A stretch of DNA of 64,000 bases, from the NCBI GenBank assembly GCA_024734555.1, contig JANPWX010019780.1:109305-173304 (forward strand), given 5' to 3'. The notes beneath the pieces are model-generated. The model worked only from the letters and a program-made list of their open reading frames with translations. It was not told the origin of the DNA and ran no database searches. Position 1 is the first letter of the stretch. Every line of letters begins with the position of its first letter. Position numbers and translations under genes: made by a program. Positions 1 through 12,905 of the stretch are shown here, one piece after another. Source of the stretch: Trochalopteron elliotii (Eukaryota > Chordata > Aves > Passeriformes > Leiothrichidae).

Positions 1-48
1 CCTTCCTTCCTTCCTTCCTTCCTTCCTTCCTTCCTTCCTTCCTTCCTT
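1..48. repeat. (CCTT)n microsatellite, cut by window start
   Basis: Twelve uninterrupted CCTT units run from the first base, so the true array starts outside the window. A pure tetranucleotide array of this length is likely polymorphic. The purine/pyrimidine strand asymmetry is complete. Confidence 0.98.
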
Positions 49-3000
49 ATTTTTTTAACTTGTTTATCTCTGTTCTGTAAGGCTGGGAGCAGACAGTACC
101 ATACGATAAGCTATACATTGCTGCTGAGATTTCTGCCAACAACTTCTTCCTGCATATATCAACAAAGTGCGGCCTAGGCTTTGTCTGCATATGATTTAAA
201 ATAACAACAACAATTAAAAAGTCCCCAAATTGATTTTGTCCTAATTGTCTTGTAGTCAGTAGTTGTTCACATTCTTTTTCTTGAAACTGATCCTCCAGCT
301 GAGAAAAATGTTTCCTTCCTCTGCCGCCCAGAATTCTTTGGAATTTGTTATATAGCCGAAACCACAGCTGCAGACATTGTTCAAAAAGCAGAAGTGCTAC
401 AGCCCTCAGGGTTTCTGTGGTTGCTGAATTTTTGGATTCTGGAATGTGCCCCAAACACCACACCAAGCCTGCAGGTGGCTCAGAGGATGGTCCACACTTC
501 TAAGTGAGGACTCTGATCACTTCAGCATCTCCTCTTTGAACCATCAGTGAATACTGTGGAGACAATGTGCACAGAGCAGCCATATGGGCAGTCGAAATCC
601 TTTCCATGGCAAGGTTTTATTCTTCAGGTTTGCTGCAGTGCAAAATTTGGGATGTATGGAATCAGTTAGTCTCATTGGAATATGAATATTTGGACAGTTT
701 GATTAAGAGCACATTAATTAAATGGAGCTGCAATGAGTTTTGGGCAGGCAGGTGAGTAATCTGGGGTGGGCAGCAAACAGGTCTGGAGGTAGGACTGGCA
801 GCTTTTTGGGAGTCACTGAAAATGACTAAATGAGGGAGATAAGGTCTTGTGAAAGTGGTGCAGTGTTAAAGATAGACAGTAAGGCACTCTTTTCCTTTAA
901 AAATGAGTGCTCATCAATAGGCAAATATCTTAAGGCATACCTTATCCTGTATATCTCTGGCAAAAATAAAATACAATTTTAGATAAATGATTAAATATTT
1001 TAAGAGTTATTTCAAATGGTATTAGAGATATGTACATAAGGAAAAAATAAGATGTCACAGATACATGATTATTCTTAGATATGTACCAAAACCTTAGTTT
1101 TGTTGTGGATTTTTTTTGTCTCAGTCTGCATTTCTCAGCCTCCAGGACATGCAGATATTTCTGCACCAATATGGCAAGGAACCTAATTTGTGCAAACTAT
1201 ATCTGCAGGCCAGTCTTTACATACAGACTGTTTTAGTTATATACTAACATTTAACTTTCTCTTTATGCATATTTTCTGCAAAATGTCTCTTCTAGTCATA
1301 CCAACCTCTCACCAGAATTTTTTCATGTTGTAACTGAAGTTGCTGGCAGTCATTTAGATTAATCCAAGTTATGGTTTCATTTGCCGCTCTCTAATTTGAA
1401 GTTTCTGATGTCCTTGAAGGGTAGGTAGGTGGGTCATCTCCAAGAATGTAAACAAAAATATTTATGGGTGTCACAGTGCCTACTAAAATGTGTTTGTCTA
1501 TTATCCATGCCATTATGCCTGCACCAAGTATGCATTTCTCATAAATCTGTGGCTTGAAAGCTGTGCCTTGCACCACATATTGTGTGAATTAAAACTATTT
1601 GCACTTGACATTGGAGGCAGACAAGACTGACTGTTTTATAAGGTCAGGCCTTATATTATTCAAGCTGCAACTTGACAGTAGTTTTTCTCTGTGGGTCAGC
1701 AACAAATACAAGTGAATATGGTAGGGCTAAAATAAAGCCATTGGAAAGAAATTATGTCAACATATATAACAGGCTTAGCATTATACAGCTTCTCCAACTG
1801 GGAAATCAAAGTGAGACTTTGGCTACATAAAACATATGTTATAGGTTGTACATGGCTCTATTTCAGTGAAACACTAATTTTATTTTTGGCTATGACTCTG
1901 TGATTGAAGATGATGTCAAAAAGAATGGCTTAATGCCCAATATTAGATGCTTAAATACTTTGTTGAATTGGGAAACAGTGTCCCTGAGACATTTTGTGGA
2001 GCTTCTGAATCCCAAAACAGCCCTAAATAAATCTACGCAGTCACAAAGACAATTTTTAATACAGTACAATATGTAGCATTCAACTTGACATTTTTATATA
2101 TGCATTATTGCTGAGATACAGTTGCTGTGGGAGGTGTAATTTAGAATTTTCCAATCCTGCACATTCAAAAAACCCTGTCACAGCATTACACTAATATGTT
2201 TACAGAAATATATCCTTATTTTATTTATCTAAGTGTTTGATTATATATCCCTTTATAGAGGTCTATAAAAAGTATCTAATTAACCCTATCCACATTACCC
2301 AATTATTTGGGCTTTTATGGTGAGGGATGAATGTCATCTTTAATGATCGCATGCCTAATTAAATTGTTTAATTTACATTTATTGATGTTCCTATTTCATT
2401 CATTTTGGAATAAAAGTGAAAAAAGACCCCAGTATTTGCTCATAACAATACTTTCAAGCAAAATATTATAGTTAATTTCTACTCAGAATTTGCTTGGTCA
2501 GGTAAGGAGGTACTTTCTGCCTTTTTACTCTGCATACTGAGCAAATAGGGCTGCTCAGATTTAACAGAAACAAGTCTGCATCCATCACATCTTAAAATAA
2601 CTTTCAGACATATGGCATAGTGCATAAATAGTTGATTTCATCAGGGCTTATGTCAGGGTACAACACAAACAGTTAAGGTTCATTTGGCTTGAACTAACAG
2701 ATGTACATGAAAATAAATGATATTACATAAATAGGCACATTTTTTCATATCCTGCTGACACTGCCACTGATTTTCTTACAGAGAAATTAGATCAATTGGG
2801 ACATTAACAATATGAAACATTTGAATTTTGTCACAAACAGACCTCTATCAAAGAATGACTTAATCAGTAGAAGAGAACAGAATGAATGTCCTTGAAAAAT
2901 AGTGGTGCTGACTGACAATCTTGGCACTACCAGACCTTCTGGGAAATGACAGCAGGTTTGCTCTGGTGGGGTCTTTGCTCCTCAGCCTGCTTTGCTTGAC

Positions 3001-4290
3001 ACCTGCCTTGGCACATGATTTAGAGATGTCCCAAGCACGCACGTAACCTTGAGGCTTCACAGCGTGCATGTCCCTTCACCAAGACAAAACAGGGTGGGTG
3101 GAGGAACAAGGAAGGAGAATTCAGCACAGAGAAGAGAAAACACTGAGGCCAAAAACTGCTGCAGAAATCTCTCCCTGCTTGTTTGACTTGTGGTCTGAAC
3201 AGCAAGATCATCATTATCTCCGTACTGTCTCCTAAATGACTTATTTTCTCGAAGAAGAAATGCCTCTCAGTAGGGACACCCTGGCCCCTTGCTACTCTTT
3301 TCACCTGCAATATATATTGATGTATTTAATTTATATTGATGCTTCTTCTTACTTGCTGTTGTTTAATCCCTGCAGCTGAAACTTGTGAGACTTAATTGCC
3401 ATCCTCATTTGTGGCCTGGGAACAAGCACATAGCTGTGGCTGTGGATACAGTGAAAGGCCAGATGCTGCCCTTTGTCATGGCAATGCAGGGCACTAGACT
3501 GGGCAAACTGGGAAGGAAACCCTGCCTTTTTCTCAGGAATAGATGCAAGCCTGCTTGTATGGGTGTCTCACAATGTTGAGCTTTAAGTCAGAGAAATTCA
3601 GACATGGAAATACGTCTTACTGGTTAGAAAAGTGGTAGTAGAGTCTGAATTAAACTAACATACAGTATAAAAAAAAGAAATCTTTTCAATTTTATTTCTG
3701 TCTCACTTTTTCTCCTTTTACCTAAAGGCTATATTTCAAAATATTAATGAAATATGTACAATTAGAGGAGAAGCTTATATTTTGGGGCAAAGCAACCTGC
3801 TCAATAAATTCTTTACAGCAGATGTTTAGCTAAAAATTTCAAATTCCACAAGCAACATATTCTGATTAATCTTGAGCATTTAATGATAAAAATAACTGTA
3901 TGTAAGATGAAGTTTGTAGCATACAAAAATTTCTATCATTTGTTCCCCTCCCCCTGAAATGTCAATATATGTGTTGAAAAAACCAGCAGAAATCATCTCA
4001 AAGTTCAAGATTTCTATATGGAATTGAAATTTTCAAGGGCTACATTCTCAAAAATTAGAATTATTTATAAGAGGTTTTAAATGAATACAGGCTAGGATTT
4101 GAATGATTGTAAATGTAAATGTTTTTTTCTTCCCAAAATACTGGTTGCAGAAACAATACCTGTTTTAGTTTAAAGTATGTATTTATGTCATATGGTTCCA
4201 CATAATTTATTTCACTTAACAGTAGTGGTCAGCCATATTAGTAGTGGCCAACCATCTCTTTGGCTTTTAGCTTCTAACAACTGTGTGTGA
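49..4290. other. Unique AT-rich noncoding DNA
   Basis: No repeat family or coding exon was recognised. Open frames here are under 140 codons, lack recognisable domains and look like chance frames. Around 2230-2480 the sequence is rich in TAATTA/TTAAT-type homeodomain cores and looks more constrained than its surroundings, but this is an impression only. Confidence 0.6.
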
Positions 4291-5856
4291 ATTCATAAAA
4301 TCATGAAATCATGGAATGCTTTGGGTTAGAAGTGACATTAAAAATTATGTTTCCAATCCCTCTGCTGTGGGCAGGGACACCTTCAACTAGACCAGGTTTT
4401 TCAGAGTCCAAATCCAATCTGACCTTGAACATTTTCAGGGGTGGGGCATCCAGAGCTTCTCTGGGCAACTTGTGCTAGCAGATGTCTGGGTGGTTGAAGT
4501 CTCCCAGCAGGAAAAGGGCCTGCAAGCACAATGCCTCCTGTAACTGAAGCAGGAAGTTCATCACCAGAGAATGGGTATTATGTGTGTCAAACAGCAGGAA
4601 ATCACACAGCTGTGGAGCCTTCTTCCTTTTGCAGGAAAAGCCATGGAGATGGACAAGACCTTGGATCTCATGCGACTGAGATTTAAACATGTCTGAGGAT
4701 GGAGATTCCACAAACTCTCTGGAGCCTCCCTCATTGCTCTGTACCCACTGCAGTCCCCTCACAAGGCTGTGCACAAGAGTAGCATCACCCATCTCTGTCC
4801 TTGTCCTCATCTGTTTCACCCACTAATTCTCAGGCAGAACCAGCCCAGCAGCCTCCACCTTCTCTTCTACATGATCTGCTCTGGCTCCAGCCATTGTGGG
4901 GACCTTCCAGGAGATTATGTCCAAGACTTTGTCTTGTGCCAGGATCCCAAACCTTAGACCTGAGCTACCAGTATGGTCTCACTGATGCTGAGCAGCAGGT
5001 CAAGATAGGGTTATCCTTGTTTCTGCTGTGACTGAGCAAAGGGAGCCCACCTTTGGCATATTTTCCTGCAAAGAATCCTTGCAGACTCTTTCTGCCTACC
5101 AGAACTCCTCAGTCTTGTAATACAAGGTTCCTTTGGCTCTTCATCAGAGCTTGTGTTGACCTTTAACATTATTCTATATGTGCAAGGCATTGCATTTGCC
5201 CTCACGGAACCTGAGGTGGCTGATTGTTGTCAGTCAATTTCTCAATCTTTCAGAGGTTCTCTTGAATGGCTGTACTGCCCTTCAGATTACTGGCTGCTCC
5301 CCAAACTCCATTCTTCCGACTACCAGTATGATATCAGCTGCAAACTTGTTGAAAGTGCACTCTGTCCTACAATCTAGGTTGTCTATAAGAAACATTTTAT
5401 GGTTTTGCCTCTAAGTCCCTGGCTGGATGCCGCTAGCTACTAATAACCAATAGAGCTGACACATCTCTTTGAGCCCTCCAGTCTATTTTCCACACAATTT
5501 CTCACTTACTTATCAGGTCATGTCCTGCTAATTTGTCCTGCCAATATTGCTAACAAAAATCATGCCGTCTCGCTAAATCCAAGGTGGGCACTATCCCTTG
5601 TCCATAGCACCAGCCATGTCATCACAAAAAGCAATCAGCTTAGCGAGGCAGAATTTGTCCCTGACATTCCATGCTGGTGATTCCTAGTTAACTTTTTGTT
5701 TTCCACATGCCTGAAGGAAGCTAGTTTCAGTTTTTATGGTTGAATTAATACCCTGGTGATGAGATCCTCTTGGAAGACATAGACAGAAGTTTGACAGATG
5801 GTTGTCCTGCAACCCAATTCCTCGCATTTCAGCAGCTGGGTCCCACTGGGGAAAAT
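4291..5856 (-). mobile_element. CR1 LINE, minus strand, internally deleted
   Basis: Read on the minus strand, the copy runs from 5856 down to its 3' end at 4291, where short ATTTCATG-like terminal repeats sit next to the typical avian CR1 3' UTR (4291-4470). At 4475-4600 the minus strand encodes a peptide ending LLGDFNHPDIC, the endonuclease signature region of CR1 ORF2. From about 5180 to 5856 the sequence matches the upstream CR1 region as I know it from bird genomes, including the stretch around 5335-5370. The whole reverse-transcriptase section, about 2 kb in a full element, is missing: the endonuclease part joins the 3' UTR directly near 4472. Many stops and frameshifts show it is long dead. 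No target duplication was found. Confidence 0.85.
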
Positions 5857-8847
5857 TCAGAACTGTCTTAAGTAGTGATTATCCTTCAAATTCATTTGTA
5901 ATAGACTAAATTAATCTCAGCTGTCAAGAGTGTACACTCTACATGAGGCTTTACTGCAGTGGCAGACTAAGGAAGTTAGGAAACATAATTACTAGTCTCT
6001 CCTGATTTTTATTTCTACGAAAATTAGAATTATAAGGTATTCAAATAACTCAGTATTGGAAGTTATCCAAATAAATCAGTAAGGGAGTCCTAGCCAAACG
6101 AAGAGATGAATTTCTGGATCTTGAGGCTATAAATCCAAACTATTCTTGGGGTAGGAGACATGCGTTGCTGGATTATATTTCATGTAAATATTTACATGTA
6201 GCGTTCTCTCAAGTCTCTCTTAAGGAATGTAGTAAGAACCAATCAACAGAAAAAGTGACAATAAAACATGTTGTTACTGTATGTTAAGACAAAAATCAAC
6301 CCAGAGATGTAGTCCTACAGGATTTCTAAAATTACTGAACTAAAGTAGGACAATCTTATTTGAAATTTTATTCCTCTGCTAAAATCAATGTAGTTGATAA
6401 GAGTTCCCATTTATTCCTCTGTGCCTCCTTGCCTGACTCTACAATTGGGTGACACGTGGAGTTGGGCTGCCAATGTGAACTGGATATTCACGCCCCATAT
6501 GCTTAATTGTTGTGTTCTTAAAACTGAGATGTTACAGGCCATACTATCAGTCTAGCATTGATACTTTATCACTCTTTTCTTTGGGGCATCAAATGAATAC
6601 AAGTACGGAACTTGGAATCCTTCTCACTGCCTTTTATCTATAAGTCTCTATGGGTCTCTCTGGAAAATCTCTTTGCAAGAGCAGGTGTGTAAAATATTTA
6701 AATTTCCTGACTTTACTTAAGTAACATCTGGTGACAGTACTGCACTACTCTTCTCATGATCAGGGCAGGCTCAAAAGCAGGGAAAGCTTGCAGTAAACCA
6801 ATAATATATGCCAATAGTCAACCTTGATATCTGACAGATCATGAAGATGCTTTGCTGGTCTGACTTTCAGTGTTCATGAAATATATGTTGAGACTGAGAA
6901 CTGATACTTCTAAACCAAAGTTCACCTCTGTAAGAAGCTCTATCCTTATATGTAGACGACAAAAAGATATATTTTAATAAGCTTGTTGGCACCTAGGTGT
7001 CAATTTTTTCCCTTGCTGAATATAAAACTGAGGTACATACTTTAGATGGATCTAGTGCAAGAAAAATAGTCTGTCCCAAGAAGAGAAGGATTCTTGGTTA
7101 TTATATTTCCACTACAAAGAATTCCAAAATGAGTGGGCAGTATAAATTTTCTGCATGAGCTTTGAAATTAAATTAATTGGACATTTCATTTATGGCAGAA
7201 CACATGTAGCTATATTACAGAGACTCAGAGAACATCATTTGTCAATTAATACACATTAGTAGATCTGCATTATATATTTGGCTTCCCAGGCTCCTAAGTG
7301 TTATGCATTCATTGAATCATTCCCTTTGCTGCTTTTTTATTGAATATGTTCCACTCATCTCAACAGGGAGGAGACCTAAGGTTGTTTACCTTTCTTTATG
7401 CAGGAAGTAATGGGAGAATTGTTGAATCTGCCTTCTCATTACAGTCAACAGTCAAGATCCTCTAATACTAATAATCTAAAATGATGCAAAAATCTTCATT
7501 GCCCACTCACATTCTGTACCTATACATGGGCAATCTGCTGTCAATATATAGAGGAATAAACAATTTATTTTTCTGTTGCACTTCTGTGCACTCTGGATAA
7601 ATCACAGAAACCCAGAATATGTCCAGAGTACTTCTTCCCTTGACCCCAGTGGGCATAATTTCTTTAGCTGCTTGTAAACTGATCCAACACTGGCAAAATC
7701 ATTAATGAAGGAAATATTTTCAAAAAAGGCCTTATATTCTTTTAATCTTGTAATTTGTTAGTGTGGATTTTTTTGAATGGAGATTTGATTATTCTTGGAG
7801 ATGTAAGTATATAAAAAGTAGACACTTATAGATGTGATGTTTTCTGTCAACATGCTAACACAGAAATACTTGACTGTAACTACATTTAATTAATTTTTAA
7901 CACTGGTTACTGTTAGCTGTTCTAGATACTTAAAATGTCACCAAAAATAACCTGTCCTTTACTAAATAGCTTCAAAAGAACTTCTCAGAAATGTGTGCCA
8001 AGACAGGACCAATATGCTGTCATGGAGACTCCAACCATGGAGATGTAGTGCTGGCCATGGAGTCGTTTTGCGATGATGCGGTCAGGGTGGGCCTCATTCT
8101 GGGCACCAGATCAATATGCACACCCTCTCCTGCTCATCTGCTGACCCTCCCCAAAACACATTAATCAAAAAGCAACAAAGACTTTGGGTATTATATCTGA
8201 TTTGTGCCTTTTAATCTGTGAATTGCACAGGGTTATATTTTCTTGAATATCTATTTATTTTAAGAGTTAACCTTCTTATTATATCACTTAATTTTCCTGT
8301 GTGATGATGAATATTGCTTTTGCTTCTACCATGTCCTCCTTTTCTGTGTGTTTGTCTATTTCTGCAGTGTAGGTAGTCTATAATGACTCTAATATTTTAC
8401 ATCTGCCCAATGTAAAGGAAGTAATGTTTTATAAATCAATGGATTTTTTAAAAACAAAAATGTAGTCTTGTTAACTAGATCATATATTTTTCCCCTATAA
8501 TTTAAGCAAGGACATGTAGAATGTGTTTAGTATATGGTACATTCTGCCAGTAGGAACATCAGATTCCTTGTTAACTTGCTATACATCATTTGCATATGAA
8601 ATGCCAAAAGATTTAAAATATATATTTATTATTTTCCTCACATGACTCTTGGGTATAAATTGAAAAAATATTATTCTAATTGATGAAGTATAAGTCTTAC
8701 CAAAGGTAAAGAACTGTGTCAGAATAAGGAATTCCCTCTGCATGATTATACTGAATGCAATACAATTAGGTTTGGTGTTTTCCTAGTTTAATTTAGTTTA
8801 TTCCCTTAGGAGAAATGCACTCACCATATTTAATTTAGCCGTGACAC
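5857..8847. other. Unique AT-rich noncoding DNA
   Basis: No gene or repeat family was recognised. Two local oddities: a perfect 18-bp palindrome at 6181-6198, and a short patch at 8040-8160 that is richer in G+C and CpG than the sequence around it. Confidence 0.6.
6181..6198. promoter_or_regulatory. 18-bp palindrome with overlapping forkhead-like cores
   Basis: CATGTAAATATTTACATG is its own reverse complement. It contains GTAAATA and TATTTAC, the forkhead (FOX) core on both strands. Binding is inferred from the motif only; an AT-rich palindrome of this size can arise by chance. Confidence 0.3.
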
Positions 8848-9038
8848 AATTCGTTGGAGTCCAGGGCCTTTGGATGGCCTGGGACCTGAGGAAGAGAATT
8901 TGAACCCTGGACAGGGGGGTGTGAAGCCAGTCCAGGGGGGTTGGAGACCTTGGCACACAGCCCGGAAAGACACTGAGTTTGATTTTAGTCCATGGGAAAA
9001 GCTTCCAACACTAAGAGAAGAATTACAGACCTCAAGGG
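8848..9038 (+). mobile_element. Probable 3' internal remnant of an ERV
   Basis: This stretch lies directly before the LTR at 9039-9452. It is more G-rich than the flanking DNA, and I recognise it as sequence that accompanies this LTR in songbirds. It ends in a purine-biased run before the LTR's TGTG start, where a polypurine tract would be expected. No coding capacity survives. The left edge is approximate and no target duplication was found. Confidence 0.5.
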
Positions 9039-9297
9039 TGTGAAAATAGTAGCTTAGCAGAGCACGGGGTGAAAAATTTTGTAGTTTTAGGATTCTTAGT
9101 ATAGAGGTAAATGGGGGACAAGATGGAGGATTTAGGGCATTGCCCTAGGTTCTTCTCCTTCTTCCTCGTCCTCCATCTTCTGAGGTAGTGATGACACAAA
9201 GTAGTTTGAGGGGATTGGGTTAAGGTACAAGTGGCCTTTCTAGTATAGGCACTAGGCATTGGCACAAATTAGTAAGTAATGGACACGTAGTTATCTG

Positions 9298-9303
9298 TAT
9301 AAG
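9298..9303 (+). promoter_or_regulatory. TATA-like box of the LTR
   Basis: TATAAG lies 95-100 bases upstream of the AATAAA at 9398 and just before a GC-rich block, the usual position of a retroviral core promoter. Activity is inferred. Confidence 0.5.
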
Positions 9304-9397
9304 AGCAGAGCAACGCCCCACCGGGAGTCAGTCGCCTCGTGTCCCAGCCGCTGTCCGGACCTCGGCTGGGTGCAGAGAGAATTTTGAGATATCAAAT

Positions 9398-9403
9398 AAT
9401 AAA
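9398..9403 (+). terminator. Poly(A) signal AATAAA of the LTR
   Basis: A canonical hexamer sits about 50 bases before the CACA end of the LTR, in the place expected for the R region. Confidence 0.55.
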
Positions 9404-9566
9404 CAACATGAGAAACCCAAAAACAAGGCCTTGAAGACTCTGCTTTTTCACACGATGCGGCTCAAGGCTTTTAGAGGGCCAAGGACTCTTAACAGCTGGA
9501 ATCTTGGGTGAGAAAACCAAACCCGAGAACAATTTAATAAATATTTTCCAAAAAAGAAAGTTTAAA

Positions 9567-9605
9567 GAGTTAAAGACATGAGTTGAAGACATAAGTTGAA
9601 GACAT
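9567..9605. repeat. Three tandem 13-bp units
   Basis: The unit RAGTTRAAGACAT is repeated three times (9567-9579, 9580-9592, 9593-9605), with one or two differences between copies. Confidence 0.9.
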
Positions 9606-12600
9606 ATCATAAGCTTCCTATTTTCCACCTCACTTTCTTAACAACTTATTGTTTTGGTTCCATTGAAACATGTAAGGGGAAAATGAGAGCTCTGGAAATG
9701 TTCCTGGTTTCAACCTTAGTGAAAGAGTTTACCTATTCATTGAGCCACAATCCTAATCCTGCTGAAACCACAGGGCCTACTCCCCAGGGCTACCCCCAGC
9801 CCCAGCAGCATCACTGCTGAGACTCTGCCTTCCCAAGGCAGGGCTGCACCAGGCTCTTGCTGCTGGCACACACCAGCCTGTTGGCTCCCCTCTCCCCGTG
9901 CCCTAGTCCATCTGCCCTTATGCACATTGGCTGCAACTCTCAGACCAATGTCCAGATGATAGTTATCCAAGCCTGACAGAGTGCAAATGCATCTAGGCGG
10001 TGAGGAGATGCTCTTGCTGCTCAGTGAGCCCATAATGGGCAAGAAATACAAGAGAAGTGACCACTCTTCATTATTGACATGCAAAAAACCTGTATTGAAA
10101 GTCCCACTTCTGACTTCCTGTGTGATACAATACTCGTGTGTCATCACTAGTATTCAGAACCTTTAGAAATAGATAGAGATACAAACTTCATATCTATATT
10201 CTCTGTCAGATGGATACTCTTCACACTATAAAAATGGAGATGTAAGAAAGGAATAAAATAAACGTATAATAAAAAGATACCAACCTCTAAAATTACATTG
10301 TTCAATAGCATAAATTGAAATGCAGGAGTTTAAGGGAGAAAGGAAGATAAAATCTTCAGACATGCAATTTTTTTTCTGTAAGCTGAAGAATATATAGTTT
10401 ATCCCTGCCTAAAGATCTGACATTTTTTTTCTGTGGCAGCGTTAAATGAATGGCTCTGCATAAACACAGGACTTTCTAATTCTCATTTGCTTTATAAATC
10501 TGTAGACTGGTAGCAGCTTGAGGCATTCCAGAAATGTAAATATCATCCTGAATAAAGGTGTAACAGTGTGGTCTGGTTTTCTGTAAACTCAAGGTTTTGC
10601 TATTTCTGATCTTTGTTTTTAAACTGCAGACCATCTAAGTCACAAGGCTGTAGATATTTTTACATTTTGTAACCTTGTGTGAGGCTAATGACACAAATGC
10701 CTTTGTGAAGGATAGATACCAGCATCAGTGGTTTGGGACCAATGACTCAGTCATTGCCTTGCTTGAGATGGAGTGTGGCAACCTGCATTTTCATCATAAA
10801 TCAGCAGGAGAAACAGCATATTATGCAAATATAAGCACTACAACAAAGCTTTAGGAAAGCTGATATGAAAAAAAAAGTGAGGGAGAAGAGCTGGTGCAAG
10901 CCAGGGGCTGTGTTCCCTGATGCTGTTCACAAACCCCTTGAGTGTGCAGCAGCTGCACTGGGGATGAAGGTGTGCAGGGGTCAGCACCACTTGGCATTGT
11001 GATGAGCAGGGCAGTTTATCCATCATGACTAATGAAGCATGCTGCAGGGCTGCGGGGGAGAGGCTGAGCAACACGGACCAGCCCTGCCAGGACTAGATGT
11101 GCAGGGGCCACTGCAGCTCACAGCTATTGATCTGTGACAGCGAGGGCCAGGGTCTTAGGGAAGTAAAAAGTGTGAGCCTGAGGATTGCTAAAGAATCTGT
11201 TTATACAGCTTCTTTAGGCTTTTGTGTAGCCTTTGTGTAGCTGGCAAGATAAGTTTCACCTTGTGCTTATCAGGCTGCATTGAAACACAATGCTCTGCAG
11301 TAATCCTTGGTCATGACAGTCATGAAGGGCATGGGACAGAGCATGGTTGTGTTGCTGAAGAAGAGCTAAACTAGAGTAATAAGCTGAATCAGGATGAGTA
11401 TCCCTATTCAGTTGTCAAATGCACTTGCTAGATTTAATCTAATCTAACTGGGATTTACTTGAATGCCTGTGTATGTGAGCTTGCAATGCACTTATCTGGA
11501 CACTAGGATCAAGGAGCATAAAACAAGTACTTGGTGTTTAGGATTATATTTTCTTGAATTTAAGCATTCTTGCTTGAAACTATTCAAATCTGAGCCTACC
11601 CACTAGCTAAAAAATATAGAGAGAACAAATAAACTTGCATATAATGTCCTCTTCTGTGATGTTTTCTGGAGAAATACTTGAGAAGAGTGAAAGAGACTTA
11701 TACTGCGTTTTTGTGGGGTTTTTTTTTCCTGTCTTTTTCTTCTAAAAAAGCTGGGAATAGTGGCAATAGTTAATAGGGTAAAAGAAACATGGATTTCTTA
11801 GACCAGGAGATAAACCTTTGTATATGGGAGAAATTTTATAACAGTTTGTGGTTATTCTTATAAAAATAGTACTCTGAGTAGAACTAATGCAAATCCTGAC
11901 AGTGATTTTTCATTTAAAAAGTCAGGAAATAATGCAGAGTTGTCTTTTTTTATTAATTTTTGGGGTTCTTGGGGGATTTTGTATGTTTGGGGGGTTTGTG
12001 GAGTTTTACCCCAGTTAGTTAGAAGCAGTAAATCTTGTCTTTTTATTACAGGTTTGAACCGATAAGAAATTATTTTTTGAAAACAAAGAAGTTGCCACAG
12101 CTTAGGAAATAAGGGCATTTATAGGCATTTAAAACTGATTTATATTTGTGTAGTTTATATCTTTCCTGTACAGACACCTTTGTAGGGTATAAAATGTCCA
12201 CACTAAGACAATAATCCCTTTCTTAACATGTCTGTAAAACAGGTCAGTTTTCTATAACAGACAAAATCTGAATAATTTCCTCAATTTGTACAAAATTGTA
12301 TTTAAAGCATAAGTGCAACATTCAGTGGAAATATTAAAGAGTTAGAAATAAGGCTATATCTACACTGCAGTGCCTGAGTAGTACTGCAGGTGCAGCTCAG
12401 CTGTCTAAAGGGCAGTTCAGTGCAAGCTGATTTATCTTCCAGGTGGTGCTGGTGTCTCAGGTGCTGTGAGCAGAGAGGACAGGTGTCGAGGGTCTATATT
12501 ACACCTTAGTTCCTCCCTTTTGAAGTTAGACAAGTGCAGTTTTCTCAAAGGGATTTTCCAGATACCATTGCTATTTTGGAAATCAAGAATAGAATACCTT

Positions 12601-12886
12601 TTGGCTGCAGGGTAAAAGAACATGCTTTTATTTTTGGCTTGGAACATTTATACTTTTTTTCATAAAAGTCAAGTTTCCATTAACAAGCATATGTTATGAG
12701 TAAATTGCCTGAGGAAGGATGCTCTAGAACAGTTTGCAGTATAAGGAGTGTGTAAAAAGCATCCACATCCAAACTAAAACCCTTGTAATCTTTTTTTGTT
12801 TGTGGGACGAAGGAGAGTTATCTGTGACCTACTGTTTGGTATCACATCTGGAATATAAAAAGAGATGTCTTCAAATGAAAGAACTG

Positions 12887-12905
12887 ATTTGCATGATATG
12901 CAAAT
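12887..12905. promoter_or_regulatory. Inverted pair of POU octamer motifs
   Basis: ATTTGCAT and ATGCAAAT are perfect inverted copies of the octamer motif separated by GAT, forming a 19-bp dyad. POU-family factors (OCT1/OCT2/OCT4-like) bind this octamer. Whether this dyad is occupied is unknown. Confidence 0.45.

Larger units (their letters stand above)
9039..9452 (+). mobile_element. ERV LTR, plus strand, about 414 bp
   Basis: The element begins TGTGAAAATAG and ends TTTTTCACA, giving TG...CA ends. It has a TATA-like box (TATAAG, 9298-9303), then a GC-rich R-like part with CGCC-type blocks, then a poly(A) signal AATAAA at 9398-9403, in the order expected of U3-R-U5. It resembles a songbird ERVL-type LTR. 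The bases just before 9039 look like ERV internal sequence rather than a target duplication, so this is probably the 3' LTR of a truncated provirus and not a clean solo LTR. Confidence 0.75.

Noticed and set aside
47..466. 139-codon minus-strand frame at the window start
   Set aside because: No recognisable domain, no convincing splice sites and no conserved motif.
9737..10147. 136-codon minus-strand frame as a gene
   Set aside because: It lies in a GC-richer patch, with no domain, no splice support and no coherent hydrophobic or motif pattern. It is likely open by composition.
11960..12005. G-quadruplex
   Set aside because: Only three long G runs with one long loop, below the usual four-run requirement.
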